Part shown: piece by piece, positions 1 to 7,797 of the stretch
How the letters are laid out: the number at the start of each line of letters is the position of its first letter
Numbering within the stretch: position 1 is the stretch's first letter
NCBI GenBank assembly: GCA_903847545.1
Contig: CAINDZ010000021.1
Span: 1-9,069 of the forward strand
Direction of reading: 5' to 3'
DNA: 9,069 nucleotides
From: an uncultured bacterium
GTDB taxonomy: Bacteria > Krumholzibacteriota > Krumholzibacteriia > LZORAL124-64-63
Program-made: the position numbers and the translations under genes
Notes under the pieces: generated by a model
Seen by the model: only the letters and a program-made list of their open reading frames with translations
Told to the model about the DNA's origin: nothing
The model's database searches: none

Positions 1-2538
1 AACATCTACACCAGCCGGCGCGACCTGAAGGCCAACCTGGCGGCGTTCACGCCGGCGGGGTGGGACAGCTCGCTGGTCGTGAACATGATCAAGGGCCAGC
101 GCGGCAACGGCTACGCGTCGGCCGGCGACACCAACTACGTCAGCTTCGCGTTCCTGAACGACGGCCTGCGCGACATCAGCGCCAGTTTTTACCTCGACCT
201 CGAGGTCGACGGCGTCGTGCGCGCCTCGTGGAGCCTGGACGGCGGCCTGCCCGCCGGCACCTACGTGCCGCTGGAGGACTTCCCTCTGCTGAACGGCCGC
301 GGCCGGCACACCGTCGCGGTGCGCCTGGACCCCGACCACCTGGTGGCCGAGGACAGCGAGGCCGACAACGACTTCAGCCGCGCCTGCGACTTCCTGGACG
401 GCGACCCGCTGCTGCGCTTCCGCCCGTCCGGCCTGGTCACCATCATCAACCCGTACCTGAAGCGGGCCGACGCGCTGAAGATTGCGCAGGACCCGCCGCT
501 GCGTCGCGAGGCGTGGCTGGACCCCGTCGACGAGCGCCTGCAGGCCGCGCTGGCGAAGGCCGCGGGCGACCAACGGCTGCCCGTGGTGATCATCCCCGCC
601 GAGCGCGTGGACCCGACGGCGCTGGGCCTGGCGCTGAAGGACGCCGCGCGCGCCACCCGCCGCGAAGTCGTCACCGCGGCGGCGCGCGCGCAGACCGACC
701 GCAACCTGGCCGCGCTGCGGCCGACGCTCGACGCGCTGGCGGCCCAGGGCCTGGCCGGCGAACCGCGCGCGCTGTGGCTGCCCGGCATGATCGCCGTCGA
801 CCTGGCCCCGGGCGCGGTGGCGACGCTGGCGGCCGACCCCGGCGTGGCGCGCCTGTGGCTGGACGACCAGTTGAGCCGCACCTTCGGCGGGCCGGTCGAT
901 GCGAGCGGGGCTGCGCCCGGCGCCGCCGCGCCCATTGCCGCGACGGCCGCCGCGACGCCCGCAGACAAAGCGCTGGCCTGGCACCTGAACGCCATCGGCG
1001 CGCCGACGGCGTGGGCCGACGGCGCCACCGGCGCCGGCGTCCTGGTCGGCCACCTCGACAGCGGCATCGCCTACGACCACCCCGACCTCGCCGCGCGCAT
1101 GTGGAACGGCGGCGCCTCGTTCCCGCACCACGGCTGGGACGCGGTCGACAACGACAACGATCCCTACGACGGCGACACGTCGTGGCACCACGGCACGCAC
1201 ACCGCCGGCCTGATCGCCGGCGACGGCGCCGCGGGCACGAAGACGGGCGTGGCGCCCGGCGCCGTCGTCATGGCGCTGCGCGTGGTTCCCGGCTACCTGG
1301 TCGACATGGTCGAGGGCCTGCAGTTCGGCATCGACCACGGCGCGCAGCTGTTCTCGATGAGTGCCGGCTGGTCTCAGGGCACCAACGACATCCGCGCCGC
1401 CAACCGCTACAACGCCGAGCTGATGCTCGCCATCGACATCCCGTGGATCGCCGCGGCGGGCAACGGCAGCGCCACCGGCCACTACGCGCTGCCCACCGAC
1501 ATCGTCACGCCGGGCGACTGCCCCAGCCCGTGGTACGCGCCCAACGGCGGGCGCACGGCCGTCATCACCGTCGGCGGCCTGACGCAGGCCGGCGCCGTCG
1601 AGACCACCTCCAGCTACGGACCGACGGCCTGGAACATGGCCAACCCGTACGGCGCGACCGACTACCACGACTACCCGTACTCGCCGGGCCTGATGAAGCC
1701 CGACGTGGCGGCGCCGGGCAACAACGTCACCAGCCTGGCCGGCGCCTCGGGCTACGTCGCCTACACCGGCACCAGCATGGCCACGCCGCAGGTGGCGGGC
1801 GCGGTCGCGATCCTGCTGGGCGCCTCGCCGGGGCTGACGCCGGCGCAGCTGGCCGAGGCCCTCGAGACGTCGGCGACGGACATCAGCGTCGCGCCGGCGA
1901 CGGTGGGCCGCGACCGCTACACGGGCGCCGGGCGCATCAATATCCCCGCCGCGTTGGCGAACGTGCCGCAGGGCGCGTCGCTGGAGTTCACGATCCAGAA
2001 CGCGGGCAACCTGCCGCTCATCCTGCGCGGCGCCGTGCCCGCGGCGGGCTGGATCACCGTCGACCAGCCGCCCGCGTTCCTGAACCCGGGCGCCACGGCG
2101 CGGTTGAGCGCGCGCATCGACCCGGCGGGCCTGCTCGAGGGCGTGCACGACTCGTATGTCACCTTCGCCAGCAACGCGCCGCAGTCGCCGCAGCGGCTGG
2201 GCGTGCAGCTGATCTACGGCGACTACGCGACCGGCGTGGGCCCGGACGTGCCCGGGGCCGGCGCGCCCGCGCTGGCCGGCTATCCCAACCCGTTCAACCC
2301 GCGCACGACGCTGCGCTTCGCGCTGGACCAGGGGCAGGACGTGAGCCTGGACATCCACGACCTGGCCGGGCGGCTTGTGCGGCGGCTGGTCGCCGAACGG
2401 TTGCCGGCGGGAGAGCATGCGGTGACGTGGGACGGGCTGGATGACGCGGGTCGCGGCGTGGCCAGCGGCCAGTACGTGGCGCGCCTGCGCGCGGGCGAGG
2501 CGGCGCCGGTCACGCGAAAGCTGACGCTGCTGCGCTGA
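1..2538 (+). CDS. Secreted subtilisin-like (S8) serine protease with CARDB-like, propeptide-like and FlgD/type IX-like C-terminal domains; 5' partial
   Basis: A serine endopeptidase, probably exported. The frame is open from base 1, so the start and any signal peptide lie upstream; the ATG at 79 is internal. Numbering the 845 visible residues from base 1: a CARDB-like beta domain (about 21-130), an inhibitor-I9-like propeptide (about 192-290), an Ala/Pro-rich linker (about 300-325), then the S8 domain (about 340-640). The catalytic triad is complete: Asp353 in HLDSG, His397 in HHGTHTAG and Ser592 in GTSMATPQVAG, with oxyanion Asn488 in AAAGNG. An Ig-like, BACON/ASPM-type domain follows (662-740). 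The last 85 residues start at YPNPFNP (761) and carry the LAGRLVRRL, LPAGEH, WDGLDDAGRGVASGQYVARL pattern of FlgD-like/Por-secretion-tail domains, which direct export and surface anchoring in type IX systems. Whether that route is used here is inferred. The gene converges on the kinase, leaving 21 bp with no clear terminator. Confidence 0.93.
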   Translation, partial: NIYTSRRDLKANLAAFTPAGWDSSLVVNMIKGQRGNGYASAGDTNYVSFAFLNDGLRDISASFYLDLEVDGVVRASWSLDGGLPAGTYVPLEDFPLLNGRGRHTVAVRLDPDHLVAEDSEADNDFSRACDFLDGDPLLRFRPSGLVTIINPYLKRADALKIAQDPPLRREAWLDPVDERLQAALAKAAGDQRLPVVIIPAERVDPTALGLALKDAARATRREVVTAAARAQTDRNLAALRPTLDALAAQGLAGEPRALWLPGMIAVDLAPGAVATLAADPGVARLWLDDQLSRTFGGPVDASGAAPGAAAPIAATAAATPADKALAWHLNAIGAPTAWADGATGAGVLVGHLDSGIAYDHPDLAARMWNGGASFPHHGWDAVDNDNDPYDGDTSWHHGTHTAGLIAGDGAAGTKTGVAPGAVVMALRVVPGYLVDMVEGLQFGIDHGAQLFSMSAGWSQGTNDIRAANRYNAELMLAIDIPWIAAAGNGSATGHYALPTDIVTPGDCPSPWYAPNGGRTAVITVGGLTQAGAVETTSSYGPTAWNMANPYGATDYHDYPYSPGLMKPDVAAPGNNVTSLAGASGYVAYTGTSMATPQVAGAVAILLGASPGLTPAQLAEALETSATDISVAPATVGRDRYTGAGRINIPAALANVPQGASLEFTIQNAGNLPLILRGAVPAAGWITVDQPPAFLNPGATARLSARIDPAGLLEGVHDSYVTFASNAPQSPQRLGVQLIYGDYATGVGPDVPGAGAPALAGYPNPFNPRTTLRFALDQGQDVSLDIHDLAGRLVRRLVAERLPAGEHAVTWDGLDDAGRGVASGQYVARLRAGEAAPVTRKLTLLR

Positions 2539-2559
2539 GGCGACGGCGGCGGGCCGGCG

Positions 2560-4098
2560 TCAGGAGCGCTCGAGGGCCTCGCGCACGCGGCGCACCAGGT
2601 CGTGCGCCGAGAACGGCTTCTGGATGAGGTCGATGCCGGCCGGCAGGTCGCCGCGCTGGGCCAGGAACTCGGCGGGATAGCCGGACGTCAGCAGCACGGG
2701 CAGCGTGCAGCCGGCCGCGCGCGCCAGGTTGACCAGCTCGATCCCGTCGATGCCCGGCATCACGATGTCCGACAGCAGCAGGTCGTAGCCCGGCGCGGGC
2801 GCGCCGAGCAGGGCCAGCGCCTCTTCCCCGCCCGCCGCCACCTTCACGGCGAAACCGGCGCGCTCGAGCATCATCCGCACCAGCCTCCCGGTGGCGTCCT
2901 CGTCCTCGACCAGCAGGATCGACGCGGGCTTCAGCGGCGCGACCGGCGCCTCCGCCGGCGGCTCGTCGTCCGCGGCCGGGGCGGCCGCCTCCGGCAGGTA
3001 GATGGCGAAGCACGTGCCGACGCCGTCGTTGCTCGTGACGCCGATCGAGCCCCCGGATTGGCGCACGATGCCGTACACCGTGGCCAGGCCCAGCCCCGTG
3101 CCGCGCCCGGCGGTCTTCGTGGTGAAAAACGGCTCGAAGATGTGCGGCAGGTCGGACGCGGCGATGCCCGTGCCGTCGTCGACGGCCGTCAGGCACACGT
3201 AGGTGCCGGGCGGCAGCTCGTCGCGCAGCCCCGGCGTGGCCGCTTCCACGACCACGCGCGCCGCCCGCAGGCGGAAGTTCCCGCGGCCGCCCATCGCGTC
3301 GCGCGCGTTCGCCGCCAGGTTGAGCACCAACTGCGTCACCTGTCCCGGGTCGACCATGACCCACAACGGCCGGTCGTCCGCCTCGACCTCGGTGACGACG
3401 GCCTCGCCCGCCAGCCGGCGCACCATGCCCGCCATTTCGGCCAGGACGTCGCCCAGGTCGACGGTGCGCGGGCGCAGCACCTGCCGACGGCTGAAGGCCA
3501 GCAACTGCGCGACAAGGTCGGCGGCGCGGCTGCCCGCGCGCAGGATCTCCTCGGCGCAGGACTGCTCCTCGGGCCGGTCGGCCAGGTCGCCCACCAGCAG
3601 TTCGGCATGCCCGTTGATCGCCACCAGCAGGTTGTTGAAGTCGTGGGCGATGCCGGCGGAGAGGCGCCCGAGGGCCTCCATCTTCTGGGCCTGCTGCAGG
3701 TCGGACTCGAGGCGGCGCCGATCGGTCAGGTCGCGCCAGACCACGTGCAGCATCACGCGATCGCCGCGCGGGACCGCCGTCAGCAGGACCTCGACCGGGA
3801 AGACCTCGCCGTCGGCGCGCCGGTGGTCCCACTCGAAGCGGTGGCTGCCGCGCTCGCGCGCGATGGCCATCATCTCGTCGGCCTTCTCGCGCGAGGGGCG
3901 CCCGTCGGACTGGAACTCGGGCGACAGCGCGGCCGGATGCACCTGCAGCAGTTCCTCGCGCGTCCCGTAGCGCAGCAGCCGCACCGTCGCCTCGTTGCAG
4001 GCGACGAAGCGGTCGCCCTCGATGACCAGGAAGGCGTCCCCGGTGCGCTCGAAGTACTGGTGGTAGAGATCGTCGCCCGGGCCGTCGCCGTGGACCAA
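2560..4098 (-). CDS. Soluble hybrid sensor histidine kinase (PAS-HisKA-HATPase_c-REC)
   Basis: A 512-residue cytoplasmic two-component kinase that should autophosphorylate on His and pass phosphate to its own receiver. From the TTG at 4098: PAS domain about 11-125, His152 in the H-box IAHDFNNLL, N-box with Asn264 in LAANARDAM, G1 box DDGTGI (307-312), F-box EPFFTTK (322-328), G2 box GRGTGLGL (331-338). An Ala/Pro-rich linker (370-390) leads to a receiver with acidic residues 398-401, phosphoacceptor Asp444 in LLSDIVMPG and the conserved Lys in QKPFS. No transmembrane segment or signal peptide is seen, so the PAS domain probably reads a cytoplasmic cue. I chose TTG 4098 because GGAGG lies 8 nt upstream. 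The longer reading from TTG 4206 lacks a ribosome binding site and that TTG sits in a promoter -35 box. No output regulator is adjacent, so partners are unknown. The divergent position makes a link to the transporter operon possible but unproven. Confidence 0.92.
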   Translation of the reverse strand: MVHGDGPGDDLYHQYFERTGDAFLVIEGDRFVACNEATVRLLRYGTREELLQVHPAALSPEFQSDGRPSREKADEMMAIARERGSHRFEWDHRRADGEVFPVEVLLTAVPRGDRVMLHVVWRDLTDRRRLESDLQQAQKMEALGRLSAGIAHDFNNLLVAINGHAELLVGDLADRPEEQSCAEEILRAGSRAADLVAQLLAFSRRQVLRPRTVDLGDVLAEMAGMVRRLAGEAVVTEVEADDRPLWVMVDPGQVTQLVLNLAANARDAMGGRGNFRLRAARVVVEAATPGLRDELPPGTYVCLTAVDDGTGIAASDLPHIFEPFFTTKTAGRGTGLGLATVYGIVRQSGGSIGVTSNDGVGTCFAIYLPEAAAPAADDEPPAEAPVAPLKPASILLVEDEDATGRLVRMMLERAGFAVKVAAGGEEALALLGAPAPGYDLLLSDIVMPGIDGIELVNLARAAGCTLPVLLTSGYPAEFLAQRGDLPAGIDLIQKPFSAHDLVRRVREALERS

Positions 4099-4106
4099 GA
4101 CCTGTG

Positions 4107-4111
4107 CCTCC
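4107..4111 (-). promoter_or_regulatory. Ribosome binding site fixing the kinase start
   Basis: On the minus strand GGAGG is followed by an 8-nt spacer and a TTG at 4098. No ATG or GTG occurs in frame between 4206 and this TTG, and the next ATG downstream would delete most of the PAS domain. This makes TTG 4098 the best start. Confidence 0.65.
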
Positions 4112-4177
4112 GCGATCGCTGTGGGCTCCCCTGGTGACCGCTGCCCGCGCCTGCCGAGCCGGCGCCGCGCGCCCGGA

Positions 4178-4206
4178 ATGCTAGCGGCGAACGCCTGCCG
4201 GGGCAA
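4178..4206 (-). promoter_or_regulatory. Predicted housekeeping-type promoter of the hybrid kinase
   Basis: Read on the minus strand, TTGCCC (4206-4201) and TAGCAT (4183-4178) are separated by exactly 17 nt. Each matches the sigma-70 consensus at 4 of 6 positions. Transcription would begin near 4171, giving a leader of about 73 nt before the TTG start at 4098. This is a motif match only, in a GC-rich background where AT-rich hexamers are rare. Confidence 0.5.
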
Positions 4207-4224
4207 CGGGTAATGACCGCGTCG

Positions 4225-4250
4225 CCGGCGCGGGAACTCGGGCGCGCCGG
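4225..4250. repeat. Perfect inverted repeat between divergent promoters, operator candidate
   Basis: CCGGCGCG (4225-4232) and its exact reverse complement CGCGCCGG (4243-4250) flank a 10-nt spacer, so the arms are 18 bp apart centre to centre. The repeat lies between the two predicted -35 boxes and directly abuts the -35 box of the transporter operon. The spacing suits a dimeric regulator, but GC-only arms can arise by chance in this genome. Confidence 0.4.
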
Positions 4251-4279
4251 TTGATGTTCTGCGGCGCTTGCGCTACCGT
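4251..4279 (+). promoter_or_regulatory. Predicted promoter of the ABC transporter operon
   Basis: TTGATG (4251-4256) and TACCGT (4274-4279) are separated by 17 nt, matching the sigma-70 consensus at 4 and 3 of 6 positions. Transcription would start near 4286, leaving a leader of about 78 nt before the ATG at 4364. The -10 box is weak, but it shares the pattern C-TA-N-C-N-T with the two other promoters predicted in this window. Confidence 0.4.
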
Positions 4280-4363
4280 GGTCGCCCGCCCCGGATCGGC
4301 CCGCGGGCGGCGGCATGACGATGGCGATATCCCGCAACCCCAAACCCCTGAGGAGCTTGCGCG

Positions 4364-5314
4364 ATGATCGAAGTTCGCGGCCTGTCCAAGAGCTTCGGGA
4401 CCATGAAGGCGCTCGACGACGTGTCGTTCCGGATCAACCGGGGGGAGATCCTCGGCTTCCTCGGTCCGAACGGCGCCGGCAAGAGCACGACCATGAAGAT
4501 CATCACGACCTTCCTGGCGCCCGACGGCGGCGCGGTGACGGTCGATGGGATCAACGTCCTGGAGCGGCCCCTGGAGGTGCGGCGGCGGATCGGGTACCTG
4601 CCCGAGAACGTCCCCCTGTACCTGGACATGAACATCCACGAGTACCTGAACTTCGTCGGCCAGGCCCGCGGCCTCGCGGGCGCACGGCTGCGCGAGCGGC
4701 TCGACTGGTGCGTCGAGGCCTGCGGACTGCGCCACGAGTACCGCAAGAACATCGGCGAGCTGTCCAAGGGCTTCAAGCAGCGCACGGGCCTGGCGCAGGC
4801 GCTGATCCACGACCCGGACATCCTGATCCTGGACGAGCCCACCAGCGGCCTGGACCCGCTGCAGATCCTGGGCATCCGCGACCTGATCAAGAGCCTGGCC
4901 GGCCACAAGACGATCATCTTCTCCACGCACATCCTGCAGGAGGTCAGCCCGGTGACCGACCGCGTGGTGATCATCAACGAGGGCCGCCTCATCGCCGACG
5001 GCACGGTGGCCGACCTGTCGCGCGGCGCGATGGGCACCAACCGCGTCTTCGTCGGCGCGCGGGCCGAGGCCGGCGCGGTGGACTCCGCGCTGCGCGCCCT
5101 GCCCGCGGTGACCGAGCTGAAGCCGCTGCGCGCGGCCGAGGGCTGCCGCTTCGAGGCGCGCGGCCCGTTCAGCGACGACCTGGTGGGCGCCGTCGAGCGC
5201 CTGGCCCGCGAGCGCGGCTGGCAGCTGACCGAGCTGCACGAGGCCCCCTACTCGCTGGAAGACACCTTCATCGCGCTGACCCGCCGGGCGCGCGGCCTGA
5301 AGGAGGTGGCGTGA
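4364..5314 (+). CDS. ABC transporter ATP-binding protein, GldA-like
   Basis: The ATPase subunit of an ABC-2-type transporter, 316 residues, a normal length for this family. It should dimerise beneath the permease encoded next and couple ATP hydrolysis to movement of an unknown substrate. Visible motifs: Walker A GPNGAGKST (34-42), GYLPENVPLY at the Q-loop (77-86), where Glu replaces the usual Gln as is common in GldA/DrrA-type proteins, signature LSKGFKQR (133-140), Walker B ILILDEP (153-159), D-loop SGLD (161-164) and switch His189 in FSTH. The region after about residue 225 is a family-typical accessory domain ending in SLEDTFIALTRRA. The start is the ATG with AGGAG at 4351-4355, 8 nt upstream. 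It is the first gene of the operon, and its TGA overlaps the next ATG by one base. GldA is the closest named relative I recognise, and the motility role is not assumed. Confidence 0.94.
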   Translation: MIEVRGLSKSFGTMKALDDVSFRINRGEILGFLGPNGAGKSTTMKIITTFLAPDGGAVTVDGINVLERPLEVRRRIGYLPENVPLYLDMNIHEYLNFVGQARGLAGARLRERLDWCVEACGLRHEYRKNIGELSKGFKQRTGLAQALIHDPDILILDEPTSGLDPLQILGIRDLIKSLAGHKTIIFSTHILQEVSPVTDRVVIINEGRLIADGTVADLSRGAMGTNRVFVGARAEAGAVDSALRALPAVTELKPLRAAEGCRFEARGPFSDDLVGAVERLARERGWQLTELHEAPYSLEDTFIALTRRARGLKEVA

Positions 5315-6057
5315 TGAGCGGCATCCTCGACCTGCGCAGCAGCCTCGTGGTCTTCCGCCGCGAGTTCGCCGCCTACTTCAACAGCCCCATCGCGTACATC
5401 TTCATCATCGCCTTCCTGGTGCTGAACGCGGGGCTGTTCATGACGGGCTTCTTCCTGAACGGGGCGGCCGACCTGCGCGGCTTCTTCGGGAACCTGCCCT
5501 TCTTCCTGATCTTCTTCATCCCCGCCGTCAGCATGCGCCTGTGGGCCGAGGACAAGCGCCTGGGCACCTTCGAGCTGCTGATGACGCTGCCGATGCGCAC
5601 GGCCGACGTGATGCTGGGCAAGTACCTCGCGGCCCTGGCCTTCTACCTGGTCGCGCTGGCCGGCACGCTGACGCTGCCGGTGATGGTCGCCGCGCTGGGC
5701 AACCCCGATGGGGGCGCCATCCTGAGCGGGTACCTGGGCGCCGTCCTGCTGGGCGCGCTCTACCTGGGCATCGGGACGTTCACCAGCGGCCTGATGCGTG
5801 ACCAGATCTCGGCCGTGATCCTGGGCATCATGGCGTGCTTCCTCCTGTTCGTGCTGGGCATCCCGGCGGTGGCGGCGACGATCGACGGCTGGATCCCCGG
5901 CCTGGGCTCGCTGCTGCAGAACTACCTGGGGCTGTCGGGCCACTACGAGATGATGCTGCGCGGCGTGGTCGGCGCGGCGGACCTGGCCTACTTCCTGGGC
6001 CTGACCACCGTCTTCCTGGTGCTCAACGCGCTGTGGCTGGAAGGGAGGAAGTACTGA
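5314..6057 (+). CDS. ABC-2-type transporter permease, GldF-like
   Basis: The inner-membrane channel subunit paired with the upstream ATPase, 247 residues. Six hydrophobic stretches are visible at about 25-48, 57-77, 102-127, 136-160, 165-190 and 223-242, matching the six-helix ABC-2 fold. Between helices 2 and 3 lies the conserved segment SMRLWAEDKRLGTFELLMTLPM (73-94), a hallmark of GldF/NosY-type permeases and a likely contact with the ATPase. The frame stays open upstream as far as 4315, but that part is a shadow of the ATPase gene. The true start is the ATG at 5314, with AGGAGGT at 5301-5307, 6 nt upstream. Both ends overlap their neighbours by one base in a TGATG, which implies translational coupling and fixed stoichiometry. 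The substrate cannot be read from the sequence. Confidence 0.93.
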   Translation: MSGILDLRSSLVVFRREFAAYFNSPIAYIFIIAFLVLNAGLFMTGFFLNGAADLRGFFGNLPFFLIFFIPAVSMRLWAEDKRLGTFELLMTLPMRTADVMLGKYLAALAFYLVALAGTLTLPVMVAALGNPDGGAILSGYLGAVLLGALYLGIGTFTSGLMRDQISAVILGIMACFLLFVLGIPAVAATIDGWIPGLGSLLQNYLGLSGHYEMMLRGVVGAADLAYFLGLTTVFLVLNALWLEGRKY

Positions 6058-7784
6058 TGAACAACAAGCGACGGAACTTCCGCCTGACCTTCGCCGCGGC
6101 GGCCGTGCTGCTGGCGGTGATCGTCTTCTTCCTGGTCTCGGTGCTGGGCAACGTGCCGGGCGCGCGCCTGGACCTGACGCGCGACCGCCTGTTCACGATG
6201 TCGCCCGCGGCGGCCGGGGTGCTGAAGGGGCTCGACGTGCCGGTGCAGGTGAAGCTGTACATCACCCCGGCCGACAAGATGCCGACGCAGCTGCGCACGC
6301 TCGAGCGCGACATCACCGAGCAGATGCGCAACTTCGAGCAGGTGGCCAAGGGCAATCTGCAGTTCACGGTGTACAACCCGCAGGACGACGAGGAGCTGCA
6401 GAAGGCGCTCGGCGCCAAGGGCATCCGCCCGTTCCAGGTGCAGTCCATCGAGAAGGACGAGATGGGCATCAAGCTCATCTGGAGCGCGATGACCATCGCC
6501 TACAAGGACAAGCCCGAGGAGGTGCTGCCGCAGGTGCTGCCGCAGGGCCTGGCCTCGCTCGAGCAGGACATCATCGGGCCGGTGTACCGCCTGACGCGCG
6601 CCAAGGCGCCGCGGGTGGCCGTGTTCGGCCCGAAGAAGGAGATCGACCGCCAGGTCGCCATGATGTACCTGCAGCAGGGCATGCAGCCGCCCGAGCCGCA
6701 GGAGCAGTTCTCCAAGCTGCGCGACATGCTGCAGCAGGAGCACTACGAGGTGGTGCCCGTCGACCTGACGCCGATGTCGACGCCGCCGGCGGACATCGAC
6801 CTGATGGTCGTCATGGCCAACACGCCGCTGAACGAGCGGCAGGCCTGGGAAATCAACCGCGTCCTGACGCGCGGCACGCCGGTGGTGCTCGCGCTGCAGG
6901 CGCACGACTACGGCTACGCGCCCTCGCCGGCGGGCGGCTGGTCGATCAACGGCCAGGACCTGACGACGGGGCTCGAGCCCATGCTGGCCTCGTTCGGCGT
7001 CACGGTGAACGAGGACCATTTCATGGACTCGGCCATGGAGGTCATCGAGCTGCCGCGCGAGGTGAACCTGGGCGGCCTGCGCGTGCAGACGCGCGAGCCG
7101 GTGCGCGTGCCGATGCAGATCCGCGTGGCGGGCACGCAGATGGATGCGTCCTCGCCGGTCGTCAACCGCATCGGCAGCCTGTTCTACCTGTGGGGCACGC
7201 CGGTGGACACCGACCCCGCGAAGCTCTCGGCGGCGCACCTGAAGGCCACCACGCTCATGAGCAGCAGCCCCGACTGCTGGCAGGAGCCGTGGAGCGCCGG
7301 CCCGGTCACCACGCAGATGATCACGCCTGCCGGCAAGAAGATGCTGGGCGCCCAACCGCTGGCCGTGATGGTCGAGGGCATCTTCCCCGACGCCTGGGCG
7401 GGACGCCCGACGCCGGCCTGGCCCGAGGCCCCGGGCGCGGGCGAGCCCCGGCCGATCACGCCGCAGGAAGGGCGCCTGCTGATCATCGGTTGCGCGCGCA
7501 TGTTCGACGACAACCTCATCGGCGCCATGCAGAACGGCCTGCTGATGATGAACGGCGTCGACTACCTGGCCGGCTCGCAGGCGCTGCTGAGCATCCGCGC
7601 CAAGGCGCTGACCAGCCGCGTCATCAAGCCGGTCGACGCGCAGGGCAAGGTGTTCTGGCGCCTGTTCACGGTGCTGGTCGTGCCCGCGGCCATCGCCGGG
7701 TACGGCATCGCCCGCAGCGGCATGCGGCGCAAGGAGGCGGCCCGCTACCGGGACAGCCTGCGGCGCGGCGCCGCCGGGCAGTGA
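6057..7784 (+). CDS. GldG-family ABC transporter auxiliary protein
   Basis: A 575-residue membrane-anchored protein with a large periplasmic region, expected to join the ATPase and permease in one complex. The N-terminus is basic (NNKRRN), then a membrane helix at about 9-32, followed directly by RLDLTRDRLFTMSPAAAGVLKGLDVPVQVKLY (shown here as its key GldG elements: the LDLT motif, LFTMS and the VQVKLYI strand). A segment around 248-285 (DLMVVMANTPLNERQAWEINRVL, then VVLALQ) resembles the Rossmann-like/GATase-like core of the ABC_transp_aux family. A second helix lies at about 533-552, with a basic tail (MRRKEAARYR) that should sit in the cytoplasm. The ATG overlaps the permease TGA by one base and has GGGAGG at 6043-6048, 8 nt upstream. 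In Flavobacterium GldG acts with GldA and GldF in gliding. Outside Bacteroidota its role is not established. Confidence 0.9.
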   Translation: MNNKRRNFRLTFAAAAVLLAVIVFFLVSVLGNVPGARLDLTRDRLFTMSPAAAGVLKGLDVPVQVKLYITPADKMPTQLRTLERDITEQMRNFEQVAKGNLQFTVYNPQDDEELQKALGAKGIRPFQVQSIEKDEMGIKLIWSAMTIAYKDKPEEVLPQVLPQGLASLEQDIIGPVYRLTRAKAPRVAVFGPKKEIDRQVAMMYLQQGMQPPEPQEQFSKLRDMLQQEHYEVVPVDLTPMSTPPADIDLMVVMANTPLNERQAWEINRVLTRGTPVVLALQAHDYGYAPSPAGGWSINGQDLTTGLEPMLASFGVTVNEDHFMDSAMEVIELPREVNLGGLRVQTREPVRVPMQIRVAGTQMDASSPVVNRIGSLFYLWGTPVDTDPAKLSAAHLKATTLMSSSPDCWQEPWSAGPVTTQMITPAGKKMLGAQPLAVMVEGIFPDAWAGRPTPAWPEAPGAGEPRPITPQEGRLLIIGCARMFDDNLIGAMQNGLLMMNGVDYLAGSQALLSIRAKALTSRVIKPVDAQGKVFWRLFTVLVVPAAIAGYGIARSGMRRKEAARYRDSLRRGAAGQ

Positions 7785-7797
7785 GGAGGCGACCGGC

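Noticed and set aside
60..2444. 794-residue plus-strand open frame overlapping the protease
   Set aside because: Its translation is Arg/Gly/Pro-rich low-complexity sequence with no domain, typical of the shifted frame of a GC-rich gene. The overlapping frame holds a complete S8 triad.
2539..2559. Possible terminator between the convergent protease and kinase genes
   Set aside because: The 21-bp gap is GC-rich but shows no convincing stem followed by a T-run.
2602..4137. 511-residue plus-strand open frame antisense to the kinase
   Set aside because: Its translation is rich in Arg, Gln, His and Val with no motif, whereas the minus strand encodes all kinase and receiver boxes.
4181..5239. Minus-strand open frame antisense to the ABC ATPase
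   Set aside because: The plus strand carries a full set of ABC ATPase motifs and the antisense product resembles no family.
4315..5313. Upstream extension of the permease frame back to 4315
   Set aside because: The extension is the shifted frame of the ATPase gene. A strong ribosome binding site at 5301-5307 sets the permease start at 5314.
5835..6056. Upstream extension of the GldG-like frame
   Set aside because: It overlaps the conserved end of the permease, and the ATG at 6057 has a good ribosome binding site and begins the family-typical N-terminus.
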